In this document: piece by piece, positions 36,363-45,113 of the stretch | How the letters are laid out: each line of letters opens with the position of its first letter | Numbering within the stretch: the first letter of the stretch is position 1 | NCBI RefSeq assembly: GCF_000233715.2 | Contig: NC_021184.1 | Coordinates: forward strand, 2,628,001 to 2,692,000 | Direction of reading: 5' to 3' | DNA length: 64,000 nt | Origin: Desulfoscipio gibsoniae DSM 7213 | GTDB lineage: Bacteria; Bacillota; Desulfotomaculia; Desulfotomaculales; Desulfallaceae | Position numbers and translations under genes: made by a program | Notes under the pieces: generated by a model | Told to the model about the DNA's origin: nothing | What the model saw: only the letters and a program-made list of their open reading frames with translations | Databases searched by the model: none

Positions 36363-36383
36363 GCTCATATCTTTTATATGAGC
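36363..36383. promoter_or_regulatory. Palindrome in a divergent promoter region
   Basis: GCTCATAT and ATATGAGC flank a five-base CTTTT between the divergent YabG-N-like and DUF3243 genes, about 70 bases from the latter. It could be an operator or a leader hairpin. There is no further evidence. Confidence 0.3.
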
Positions 36384-36451
36384 GGGTGAAAATAAAAAAA
36401 GAAAATTGTTTACATAATAGAGTTATAAACTTAAAAAGGTGGTGCTAAGTA

Positions 36452-36715
36452 ATGGATTTTAATTTTAAACAAAATGTAAACACCGATTGGCCAACCTGGA
36501 AGAATTATTTAAAAAATGCCATGGAATTTGCCGATGAGCTTGGTATAAGCCGGGATAAAATAAATAACCTGGCCTACCAGGTGGGCGACCTGTTGGCCCA
36601 AAGCGTACCCCCGGCCAACCCCGAACAACAGGCCATCAAAGAATTGTGGCAGGTTGCCGACCAAAATGAACGGCAAGTACTGGCCCGTTTAATGACCAAG
36701 GTAGTTAACCAGTAA
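36452..36715 (+). CDS. DUF3243 family protein
   Basis: This 87-residue soluble helical protein fits the DUF3243 (YmfJ-like) family: WPTWKNYLKNAMEFADELGIS at the start, then NLAYQVGDLLAQSVPPANPEQ and a helix ending LMTKVVNQ. The ATG at 36452 has AAGGTGG upstream. A terminator follows about 40 bases after the stop, so it is monocistronic. Function unknown; the family is typical of spore-forming Firmicutes. Confidence 0.85.
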   Translation: MDFNFKQNVNTDWPTWKNYLKNAMEFADELGISRDKINNLAYQVGDLLAQSVPPANPEQQAIKELWQVADQNERQVLARLMTKVVNQ

Positions 36716-36756
36716 CCCTAAGAAATACTATAACAAACACCACAGTTGACAATAGT

Positions 36757-36800
36757 AAAGCAAAGCGCCCAATACTAAGGGTGCTTTGCTTTAAACTTTG
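36757..36800 (+). terminator. Rho-independent terminator after the DUF3243 gene
   Basis: AAAGCAAAGCGCCC pairs with GGGTGCTTTGCTTT around an eight-base loop and is followed by AAACTTTG. The long perfect-looking stem (one mismatch) could work in both directions. Confidence 0.7.
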
Positions 36801-37010
36801 CGTCTGTTTCAAAAATATTGCAGTAAATTAAACTGATTTCCTGACTTTATCAGATAACCGACGTCAAACCAGCATGAATCTGGACACGATTAAATATAAA
36901 GTGGCATTACTGCCACTGCAAAAAATTTACTTAATTTTACAGCACAAACTCACCGCAGTTTGTCGGCTTATTATTTAAAATTTATATTACAGCCGTTCTA
37001 TAAAGTCATA

Positions 37011-37778
37011 CTAAAATCCGGAAATACTCAAATAAAACATAATTATCCGGCCGGCGTAAAAAGCCGCCACGACTCCGCCAAGCGCCAGATAGGGGCCAAA
37101 AGGCACGGCATCTTTTCTGCCTTTACGGCCAATTACCATCAGTATTACGCCCGAAATGCCGCCCAGTAAAAAAGAGATGAACAACGCGACTATAATATCG
37201 GGCCAGCCTAAAAACAATCCCATAAGCGCACTTAATTTAATATCCCCGCCGCCCATGCCTCCTTTTGATACCATGGCAATAATTAGAAAGAACAATCCGG
37301 CGGCAAAAAAACCAATTAACCCGTCAACTAGTCTACCTGAACCGGATAAAAACACCAGCGGTAAACCCAGCAAACAACCCGCTATAATAATCTCATCCGG
37401 GATAATTTTATGTTGATAATCGATCGCTGTTGCAGTGATCAGCACAGCAAAGAATACCCACATAGCTACGGTTTGCCACTGCCAACCCCAAAACCGGTAA
37501 GCAGCCACAAAAAACACAGCAGTTATCAATTCCACCAGGGGATACCGGGAGGATATTTTTTTATTGCAATACCGGCAGCGTCCTTTAAGGAGCACATAGC
37601 TAAGCAAAGGTACCAGATCTAGCACCCCGAGCCTCCGGCCACAGCCGGGACAGTGGGACGGCTTGTAAACCACCGATTGTTCCCGGGGCAGCCGGTATAT
37701 GCACACATTAAGGAAGCTGCCGATGCAGGCACCTAAAATAAAAACTACAATATATATTACAGCCTCAGAATAATGCAT
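37011..37778 (-). CDS. pilD: Type IV prepilin peptidase / N-methyltransferase (A24)
   Basis: PilD removes prepilin leaders and methylates the new N-terminus. An N-terminal zinc-binding region has two CxxC pairs (CPGCGRR and CRYCNKK). The two catalytic aspartates appear in AIDYQHKIIPDE and in the GMGGGDIKL (GxGD-type) motif. About eight membrane segments fill the rest. I chose the ATG at 37778 because a GGAG lies six bases upstream. It would process the pilins encoded at 45-48 kb and 57 kb. Confidence 0.94.
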   Translation of the reverse strand: MHYSEAVIYIVVFILGACIGSFLNVCIYRLPREQSVVYKPSHCPGCGRRLGVLDLVPLLSYVLLKGRCRYCNKKISSRYPLVELITAVFFVAAYRFWGWQWQTVAMWVFFAVLITATAIDYQHKIIPDEIIIAGCLLGLPLVFLSGSGRLVDGLIGFFAAGLFFLIIAMVSKGGMGGGDIKLSALMGLFLGWPDIIVALFISFLLGGISGVILMVIGRKGRKDAVPFGPYLALGGVVAAFYAGRIIMFYLSISGF

Positions 37779-37995
37779 TGCACTCTCCACAACAATGAAA
37801 TCATCCCTGGTTCAGCCCTGCCCGGGAAAGCACTTCCAAGAGCAAGAGCAAAAGTAAAAGCAAGAGTAGGAACAAAGCAACAGGGCTTAGTTCAGCAAAG
37901 TCAAATAAATTATGACCGCATATTACAAAGGACAGCTGCATAAAAGCAGTTGATTACAGCGATAAATATGCAATATCACTTTAACCAGCTCTAGC

Positions 37996-39402
37996 TCACT
38001 CCCCGTGGCCGGTGCCGCCAACCACCAATTCCTTGATCCTTATGGTGGGCTGAGCGTCACTCACCGGCACTCCCTGTCCATCCTTGCCGCAGGTGCCGAT
38101 GGTAAAGCCTAAATCATCTCCCACAGCCTCGATAAGACGGAGCACCTCGGGGCCGTTGCCGGTCAGCGTGGCACCGCGTACCAAGGGACCAACCGCGCCA
38201 TTTTGGATAAGATACCCCTCGGCCACATCAAAAACAAAATCCCCGGTGGTGGTATTAACCTGCCCACCGCCCATTTTTTTCACCAGCAAACCGTTACCGG
38301 CATCACTAATGATCTTTTGCGGGTTATCCTTGCCCGGGGCAATATACGTATTGCCCATACGAGGTATGGGCTTATGCTGGTAAGACTCCCGCCGGCCGTG
38401 ACCGTTGGGCTCCACCCCGTCGCGTTTGGCGGTAAGCCGGTCATACAAAAAATCCTTCAATATACCTTTCTCTATCAAAACCACTTTACGTGTGGGCACA
38501 CCTTCATCATCAAAACTGTATGAGCCGTAGCGATCCGGCAAAGTAGCATCATCCACCACAGTGACACAATCCGCCGCCACCTGCTGACCTTTTTTACCGG
38601 CATAAACGGAAAGGCCCTTTTGCACCAGGTCAGCCTCCAGCCCATGGCCGCAAGCCTCGTGCACCATAGTGCCGCCCGCCTCCCCGGCCAGCACAACAGG
38701 CATTTTCCCGGCCGGTGCCGGCTTCGCGGCCAGCATCTGCACTGCCCGCCGGGCGGCTGCCGCACCTACTTCCTCCGGCTTGTTGCGCTCCAGCAGCTCA
38801 AAACCACTGTGGCTGCCCACGGCTTCATATCCCGTTTGAATTACCGCACCTTCCGACGCCACCGCATGCACCATCAACCGGGTACGTACCCGTTCGTCCT
38901 CTATATAATCACCGTCACTATTGGCCACAATCACTCGCTGCACCACATCGCTATATCCCACCATTACCTGCTTGATTTTCGACCGGTCCACAGCTCTGGC
39001 AGCCTCATCCGCTGCTTTTACCGCTTTGACCTTTTGCTCGGTGGTAACCTGGTCGGGCCTTTGCAGCACGGCAAAATTAACCGGCGACTCCACCCGCCGC
39101 AGCTCCAATGACACTTTTTTGCCCTGCCCCGCCACGGCATGGCTGACAATGCGGGCCGCCTCCAGCAAGCCTTCACGGCTTAAATCATTGGTATAAGCAT
39201 AGGATGTGTGCTCACCAGATAAAACCCTGATCCCCGCCCCGGACTCCACGCCCGAGTGAATACGCTCTATCTTGCCGCCCTCGCAACCGATACCGGTTAA
39301 ATTTTTATACTCCACGTAAACATCGGCAAAATCCCCGCCATTGGCCAGTGCGGCAGCAATGACATCCTTTAAAGTATCCTTATCCAACACATAATTCACC
39401 AT
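37996..39402 (-). CDS. tldD: TldD family zinc metalloprotease subunit
   Basis: TldD is the catalytic subunit of the TldD-TldE protease, which trims unfolded peptides and matures some modified peptides. The zinc motif HEACGHGLEAD (HExxxH) is near residue 255 in GGTMVHEACGHG. The C-terminal cysteine-containing stretch IGTCGKDGQGVP is family-typical. Its 468 residues are normal. The ATG at 39402 has only a weak ribosome site; GTG one codon on is possible. Confidence 0.92.
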   Translation of the reverse strand: MVNYVLDKDTLKDVIAAALANGGDFADVYVEYKNLTGIGCEGGKIERIHSGVESGAGIRVLSGEHTSYAYTNDLSREGLLEAARIVSHAVAGQGKKVSLELRRVESPVNFAVLQRPDQVTTEQKVKAVKAADEAARAVDRSKIKQVMVGYSDVVQRVIVANSDGDYIEDERVRTRLMVHAVASEGAVIQTGYEAVGSHSGFELLERNKPEEVGAAAARRAVQMLAAKPAPAGKMPVVLAGEAGGTMVHEACGHGLEADLVQKGLSVYAGKKGQQVAADCVTVVDDATLPDRYGSYSFDDEGVPTRKVVLIEKGILKDFLYDRLTAKRDGVEPNGHGRRESYQHKPIPRMGNTYIAPGKDNPQKIISDAGNGLLVKKMGGGQVNTTTGDFVFDVAEGYLIQNGAVGPLVRGATLTGNGPEVLRLIEAVGDDLGFTIGTCGKDGQGVPVSDAQPTIRIKELVVGGTGHGE

Positions 39403-39849
39403 CCAGTTCTATTTAAGGTAAGTGTCAAAAAATAACCATAAATAACCACAATAAATAATCTTCCAATACTACAGTTAATATGCTGCCTATATTTTACTTC
39501 CAAAACATTATTTTTATTATACCATTCTATAGCATCATCAGACAGCGTTTATCTTTGTTTATATTTAGACATCCATGCCGCCGGCGAGGCACCGGCAAAG
39601 GGGTGAAATTTTATTTTCTGGATGGATAACGCAATCCTCAAACGATCGGAAACCCAATAAAGTATATACCAATGTTGATTTAATAAATAAAGTTTGTCTT
39701 TTTATCTTACACTGCATGTATTTCTTACACATATAACAGCATTTTTTTTGATATTGACATATGGCCTTTAAATTATACGTCGAATTTTACGGCTTGTCTT
39801 TAAAGTTATTTCATTAAAATAAAATTCCGAACTTTCAAAAAGATATGTT
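39403..39849. other. Upstream region of the sigma-54 operon
   Basis: This AT-rich region has no gene. Two TTACAC motifs 17 bases apart (about 39715-39740) lie 110-140 bases before the sigma-54 box, a plausible place for activator sites. This is a suggestion only. Confidence 0.3.
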
Positions 39850-39866
39850 TCGGCACAATTATTGCA
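39850..39866 (+). promoter_or_regulatory. Sigma-54 (-24/-12) promoter
   Basis: The sequence TCGGCACAATTATTGCA has GG at 39852-39853 and GC at 39864-39865, exactly ten bases apart, with the flanks GGCAC and TTGCA of the consensus. It points to the symporter-ligase operon. It implies control by an enhancer-binding activator, not encoded in this window. Confidence 0.8.
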
Positions 39867-40003
39867 ATTAGTTGAAATTTAATGAAAATTGCAAAGATTG
39901 GATCAGGAGGTGATGCCATAGATGCTTGAATAAAAAAAACAATTCAAAGTTGACAATTAACAGAATACAAGCAAAGAAACTTTTTGAAAGGAGTTGATTA
40001 TTC

Positions 40004-40222
40004 GTGCGGGAAGCTTTCGGACACGGTCCTGGGCGGATTTTAATTTTCATTCTTACCCTGAGTTTGATCTGGTGGATATTTGTCGTTCCATTCATAGTAC
40101 AGAACAACACCTATCTTTTTCTTGGATGGATACCACTGGTGGTAATCCTCTGGAATATACAAACTATTTTCTGGTTAGCGGCTATATACATTTATACAAC
40201 TAAATACTGGCCGTACCGCTAA
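40004..40222 (+). CDS. Small two-pass membrane protein (DUF3311-like symporter subunit)
   Basis: This 72-residue protein has two hydrophobic segments (about residues 10-32 and 42-65) with aromatic-rich ends. It starts with GTG at 40004, after AAAGGAG. Similar short proteins precede sodium:solute symporter genes and may be accessory subunits (DUF3311/YhdT-like). It is the first gene of the sigma-54 operon, 46 bases before the symporter. Confidence 0.7.
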   Translation: MREAFGHGPGRILIFILTLSLIWWIFVVPFIVQNNTYLFLGWIPLVVILWNIQTIFWLAAIYIYTTKYWPYR

Positions 40223-40268
40223 AAAAACTATATTCAGCAAAATTCATTAAAAAGAAGGAGGATTGGAT

Positions 40269-41786
40269 ATGCTCATAGCAATCTTTATCCTTGGAGTTTG
40301 TCTTGTATTAATCAGCGCTTATGGCTATAGGTTATCATCAAAGTCGGCAGCAGATTACATGATGGCCGGGCGCAGTATTGGTGCTTTTGTTTTATTCTTC
40401 TATGTTTATTTTGCCATTTCAAGCACCTGGAGTTTTTATGGTTTTCCCGGTACGGTGTATAACTCCGGTCCCGGCTTCCTGATCTTTTTTGCCTTTTTCC
40501 CGCACGCTTTTTTATATATTTTCCTCGGCCCCAGGCTCTGGGCCGCCGGCAAAATGTACGGTTTGTTTTCACCAGTACAGTATCTGGGTGAACGTTATGA
40601 ATCAAAAACCCTGCAAGTAATGCTTGCCCTTTGCATGTTCGCATTCCTATTCCCCTACCTTGGCATTCAGTCCATCGGCGTTGGAGTTGGATTGGCAGCT
40701 GCAACCGGAGTGCCGTTTTGGGTAGGTGCCGTATATATGTCAGTCCTTATGATTCTTATCGTTGTAATTGGCGGCACCCGCGCGGTGGCATGGGTAAATG
40801 TGCTCCTTGGTACAGTCTTCAGCGTTTGTTTTATTGGTTTTATCTTCTGGGTTGCATCAAATGCTGGTATTTCAAGCCTCAGTGAAGCAGCGGCCAAAGC
40901 GACGGAGATGAGACCGGGACAGTTAAGCGTGCCCGGACCCCTGGGCATGTGGGATCCTAAAAATTTAATCGGCCTGGCTATAGCAGGCGCAACGGTTTTT
41001 GCCTGGCCTCATGTAATCATGGGCACAATGCAAGCTAAATCTGTCGATGTAATGCGCAAAATGACCTACGGCATGCTTGGTTTCTCGCTTATATTCTGCG
41101 GCGTGGCATGGGTTTGGGGAGCTATTATAACCCCACTGCTGGTACCCGGCCTGGAAGGAACGGCAGCCGACGCTGTGGTGCAATTAGCAATCTCAAGTTA
41201 TCTCCCAGCCTGGGCTTCGGCATTGACCGTACTGGCTGTAGTAGCAGCTGCCCTGTCAACGTCAGCCACCCAGCTCATGGTGGCCGGGATATTTGCGTCC
41301 AGGGACATTGTACATGCTGGTAAAAACTCCGTAAAAGACAGTCAATTAATCTCCTGGACCCGCATCGGGATGGTTGTCGCTGTTGCCGGCAGCCTGTTAC
41401 TGGCCATCGGCAGGCCGGCTGAACTGGGCTTAATGCTCAGTAATATCGCATCACCGGGTTTTGCTCAATGGCTGCCTGCCTTACTGGGAGGTATCTTCTG
41501 GGCCCGGGGAACAAAATCGGGCGCAGCAGTCGGTACTCTCGCCGGTGTCGTACTGTTGATAGTCGGCAACTTTTTCTATAAACCGCTATTGATGGGCTTT
41601 CACCCAATTGTAGTACCCCTGGTAATAAATATGATCCTGTACGTCACTGTCAGCTTGGTAACCACTCCTGTTTCAGAAAGCACTAGAAAGAAATTCTTTA
41701 CAGATATCGATGAGTGGTTATTAAAAACCCGTGCTGAAGAGCGCAGTGAAGAAATTAAAGCAACTGCTGCACACTTGGGAAATTAG
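40269..41786 (+). CDS. Sodium:solute symporter (SSS family)
   Basis: This integral membrane transporter of about 505 residues has roughly 13 predicted membrane spans and the SSS pattern: SKSAADYMMAGRSIGA at the start, AWVNVLLGTVFS in the middle, ALSTSATQLMVAGIFASRDI near the sodium-binding core. I chose the ATG at 40269 with GGAGG seven bases upstream; a TTG at 40263 abuts the site. It is followed by two acyl-CoA ligases, so its substrate is probably a carboxylate (for example a short-chain or aromatic acid). The exact substrate cannot be read from the sequence. Confidence 0.92.
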   Translation: MLIAIFILGVCLVLISAYGYRLSSKSAADYMMAGRSIGAFVLFFYVYFAISSTWSFYGFPGTVYNSGPGFLIFFAFFPHAFLYIFLGPRLWAAGKMYGLFSPVQYLGERYESKTLQVMLALCMFAFLFPYLGIQSIGVGVGLAAATGVPFWVGAVYMSVLMILIVVIGGTRAVAWVNVLLGTVFSVCFIGFIFWVASNAGISSLSEAAAKATEMRPGQLSVPGPLGMWDPKNLIGLAIAGATVFAWPHVIMGTMQAKSVDVMRKMTYGMLGFSLIFCGVAWVWGAIITPLLVPGLEGTAADAVVQLAISSYLPAWASALTVLAVVAAALSTSATQLMVAGIFASRDIVHAGKNSVKDSQLISWTRIGMVVAVAGSLLLAIGRPAELGLMLSNIASPGFAQWLPALLGGIFWARGTKSGAAVGTLAGVVLLIVGNFFYKPLLMGFHPIVVPLVINMILYVTVSLVTTPVSESTRKKFFTDIDEWLLKTRAEERSEEIKATAAHLGN

Positions 41787-41820
41787 TTAATAAACATTAG
41801 ATTTTCATCCGGAGGTTATA

Positions 41821-43326
41821 ATGAATATTACTAATTTAATTACCGATAACGTATCTTATAATCCTGATTACAAAGCAATAATTTGCGGAGACGACGGCAG
41901 GGAATATACCTGGTCCCAGTTTGACAAAATTATCAACCAGTTAGGCAATGCACTGATTAATATAGGTGTAGGAAAAGGAGACCGGGTGGCAATTTATTTG
42001 CCTAACTCTCCGGAGTTTTTATTCACTTATTTTGCGGTGACCAAAATAGGTGCCATAGCATCGCCATTTAATATCCTCTTTAAGACTAATGAAATCTCTT
42101 ATATCCTCAACAATTCCAGGGCCAAAGTTTTAGTTGGTGCGTCTGCTGAGATCGAAGAAAATTTAATGGCAGCAATTGACCAGTTCCCGCACCTGGAAAA
42201 GATCATTACGGTTGGTAAACCGGTGCAGGGTGCCGTTGACCTATACTCTCTAATTTCTGAGGCTTCAGAAAACTTAGATATGCAAAAGTGCAGTTCTAAG
42301 GACATTGCAGCCCTGCTCTACACATCAGGCACCACCGGAAAGCCTAAAGGAGCCATGCTCAGCCATGGCAACTTAATGTCCATCGCTGAGGTCAGCGCAG
42401 CAGTGCTGCATATCAATGACCAGGACCTGTTTGTGACGGCGGCCCCCTACTGCCACGTGTTTTTTGTTCTGGCCGTGCTCGGCCCTTTTTACGCCGGTGC
42501 TGGTGTTACCACCATGCAGCGCTTTAATCCTGAATTAGCTCTGGACTTATTATCTCGTTATAAGGCCACTCACTTTGCCGGTGTGCCCACAATGTATCTA
42601 TTCATGCTGCAGGAATACGATAAAAATAAACGGGATTTATCCTCCTGGCGTTTCGCCCACGCCGCAGGTGCTTCAATGCCGGTTGAATATATCGAGCAAA
42701 TTGAGCAAACATTCGGCGTAAGCTTATGCGAAACCTATGGCATCACGGAAACCAGTTCCACCATAACCTATAATAGGCTCGGGCACGGCAAGGTAGGCGC
42801 AGTTGGGCCGGTTGCCCGCGGCACCGAGATTAAAATAGTGGACGATGCAGGCAATGAGCTGCCGGTGGAAGAGGTGGGTGAAATACTGGTTAAAGGCCCT
42901 GGTGTTTTCAAAGGCTACTGGGAAATGCCCGATATGACCAGGGAGGCATTTGACGGTGAATGGTACCGCAGCGGTGACCTGGGCAAATACGATGAGGACG
43001 GATACTTTTATATTGTAGATCGTAAAAAGGACATGATTGTGTGCGGCGGCTATAATGTTTACCCACGGGAAGTGGAAGAGGCTATTTACCAGCACCCCAA
43101 AGTTATGGAAACAGCAGTGTTGGGGATAAAGGACTCTGTTCGAGGTGAAGTCCCGAAGGCCTATATCCGCTTAAAAGAAGGTGCGGAGATGGTGGACCAG
43201 GAAATGATAGACTTTCTCAAAGCTAGGTTAGCATCCTACAAAGTCCCCCGCAACATAGAATTTGTGGAAGAATTGCCTAAAAGCCCCACTGGCAAGATTT
43301 TAAAGAGAATGTTACGGGCGGATTAA
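41821..43326 (+). CDS. AMP-forming acyl-CoA ligase, copy 1
   Basis: An ANL-family ligase of 501 residues that activates a carboxylic acid to its CoA thioester through an acyl-AMP. Motifs in order: LLYTSGTTGKPKGAML (about 170), YGITETSSTITYNR (about 300), YRSGDLGKYDEDGYFYIVDR (about 380), GGYNVYPREVEE, and the C-terminal catalytic lysine in SPTGKILKRML. The ATG at 41821 has CGGAGG upstream. It follows the symporter by 34 bases. The substrate is unknown; length and motifs fit medium/long-chain or aromatic acid ligases. Confidence 0.92.
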   Translation: MNITNLITDNVSYNPDYKAIICGDDGREYTWSQFDKIINQLGNALINIGVGKGDRVAIYLPNSPEFLFTYFAVTKIGAIASPFNILFKTNEISYILNNSRAKVLVGASAEIEENLMAAIDQFPHLEKIITVGKPVQGAVDLYSLISEASENLDMQKCSSKDIAALLYTSGTTGKPKGAMLSHGNLMSIAEVSAAVLHINDQDLFVTAAPYCHVFFVLAVLGPFYAGAGVTTMQRFNPELALDLLSRYKATHFAGVPTMYLFMLQEYDKNKRDLSSWRFAHAAGASMPVEYIEQIEQTFGVSLCETYGITETSSTITYNRLGHGKVGAVGPVARGTEIKIVDDAGNELPVEEVGEILVKGPGVFKGYWEMPDMTREAFDGEWYRSGDLGKYDEDGYFYIVDRKKDMIVCGGYNVYPREVEEAIYQHPKVMETAVLGIKDSVRGEVPKAYIRLKEGAEMVDQEMIDFLKARLASYKVPRNIEFVEELPKSPTGKILKRMLRAD

Positions 43327-43423
43327 GAAAAGCTTAGTAAATGGACCTCGTACTGGGCAAAGACAGACATGTTAAGTTAAATGGTCTTGAACAGAAGACA
43401 TGCTTTAATAATGGAGGTCAAAA

Positions 43424-44932
43424 ATGAATGTTTCAGATTTAATTACCAACAATGCTTCTTTTAATCCTAATTACAAGGCGATTATATGCGGGGACGACGG
43501 CAGGGAATATACCTGGTCAGAGTTTGACAAAATTATCAACCAATTAGGCAATGCTCTGGTAGAAATTGGTGTAAATAAAGGGGACAGAGTGGCAATATAT
43601 CTGCCGAACTCCCCGGAGTTTTTATTCACCTACTTTGCGGTGGCCAAAATAGGCGCCGTAGCCACACCATTTAATATTCTTTTTAAGACGGCTGAAATAA
43701 CTTATATCCTCAACAATTCCAGGGCCAAAGTTTTAGTCGGTTCCGGTGATGAAATCGACCAGAATTTAATAAAAGTAAACGCCCAGACTCCGCACCTGGA
43801 AAAAATCATTACCGTGGGAAAACCGGTAGAGGGCGCTGTTGACTTTTATTCAATAATTTTAGAATGCCCTGAAGATTTTGAGACTGTCGACTGCAGTTCC
43901 GATGACCTGGCAACGTTAATGTATACCTCCGGCACCACAGGACAGCCCAAAGGGGCTATGCTCAGCCATGGCAATTTTATTTCCATCGCTGCCGTGAACT
44001 CGAAAATGGTACAAATAAACGACCAGGACCTTTATATGACGGCCACCCCCTACTGCCATATATTTTTCGTCCAAAGCGTACTGGGGCCCTTTCACGCAGG
44101 GGCGGGGGTTGTTACAATGCGCAGCTTTAACGCGGAGAAAACTTTAGAATTGCTATCCCGCTATCAAGTTACCCACTTTGCCGGTGTCCCAACCATGTAT
44201 ATCTTTATGCTTGACCAATTCGACAGCAACAAATACGATTTAAGCGCCTGGCGGTTAGCCGTGTCCGCCGCGGCATCCATGCCTGTGGAACACATTAACA
44301 AGATAAAGGCAACCTTCGGTGTCGAATTCAGTGAAACTTACGGTGCAACCGAAACCAGTTCCACTGTAACATATGGCAGGGTAGGTCATGGCAGGGTAGG
44401 TTCGGTTGGCCCCGTAGGCCGCGGAAACCGGGCCAAAGTAGTAGACAATTCAGGGAGCGAATTGCCGGCAGGAGAAGTGGGTGAAATTCTAGTTAAAACA
44501 CCCGGCGTATTTAAAGGCTACTGGGAGATGCCGGAAGCCACCAGGGAAGCATTTGACGAGGGATGGTACCATACCGGCGACCTGGGCAAATTTGATGAAG
44601 ACGGTTATTTATATATCGTGGATCGCAAAAAGGATATGATCGTATGCGGTGGTTACAACGTCTACCCCAGGGAAGTGGAAGAAGTCATTTACCAGCACCC
44701 CAAGGTCATGGAAGCAGCTGTATTGGGAGTGAAAGACCCTGTTCGCGGCGAAGTTCCGAAGGCTTTCATCCGTTTAAAGGACAATGAAGAAATGACGGAC
44801 CAGGAACTGATAGACTTTTGCAAGCAGATGATAGCCAACTATAAGGTGCCGCGAAATATTGAATTTATGGAAGAGCTGCCCAAAGGCCCCACTGGTAAGA
44901 TTTTAAAACGAAAGCTCAAAGAAACCATTTAA
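43424..44932 (+). CDS. AMP-forming acyl-CoA ligase, copy 2
   Basis: A 502-residue paralogue of the preceding gene, alike along its entire length (for example FNPNYKAIICGDDGREYTWS at the start), so the pair arose by tandem duplication. The ANL motifs are intact: LMYTSGTTGQPKGAML, YGATETSS, YHTGDLGKFDEDGYL, and TGKILKRKLKE. Differences cluster around residues 110-165 and 215-290, the region that shapes the acid pocket, so substrate range may differ. The ATG at 43424 has GGAGG upstream. A terminator follows at 45039. Confidence 0.92.
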   Translation: MNVSDLITNNASFNPNYKAIICGDDGREYTWSEFDKIINQLGNALVEIGVNKGDRVAIYLPNSPEFLFTYFAVAKIGAVATPFNILFKTAEITYILNNSRAKVLVGSGDEIDQNLIKVNAQTPHLEKIITVGKPVEGAVDFYSIILECPEDFETVDCSSDDLATLMYTSGTTGQPKGAMLSHGNFISIAAVNSKMVQINDQDLYMTATPYCHIFFVQSVLGPFHAGAGVVTMRSFNAEKTLELLSRYQVTHFAGVPTMYIFMLDQFDSNKYDLSAWRLAVSAAASMPVEHINKIKATFGVEFSETYGATETSSTVTYGRVGHGRVGSVGPVGRGNRAKVVDNSGSELPAGEVGEILVKTPGVFKGYWEMPEATREAFDEGWYHTGDLGKFDEDGYLYIVDRKKDMIVCGGYNVYPREVEEVIYQHPKVMEAAVLGVKDPVRGEVPKAFIRLKDNEEMTDQELIDFCKQMIANYKVPRNIEFMEELPKGPTGKILKRKLKETI

Positions 44933-45038
44933 ATAATTTTTAATAGTACTATAGCTAAAATTACTAATTGGCCACACTCTAAAGACATTACCCATTTCCC
45001 CTGTAATCGTTCAACTTCAACTTTCAACACCTGGCACC

Positions 45039-45085
45039 AAATAATAAATCCGGAGGGTTCATCAAGCTTTCCGGATTTATTATTC
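45039..45085. terminator. Bidirectional terminator between ligase and minor pilin genes
   Basis: AATAATAAATCCGGA and TCCGGATTTATTATT form a long stem around a loop of about 15 bases. It separates two convergent genes and has AT-rich tails on both sides. The same AATAAATCCGGA stem recurs at 49365. Confidence 0.75.
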
Positions 45086-45113
45086 AATTATTCAATATTA
45101 ATACGCTATACAA

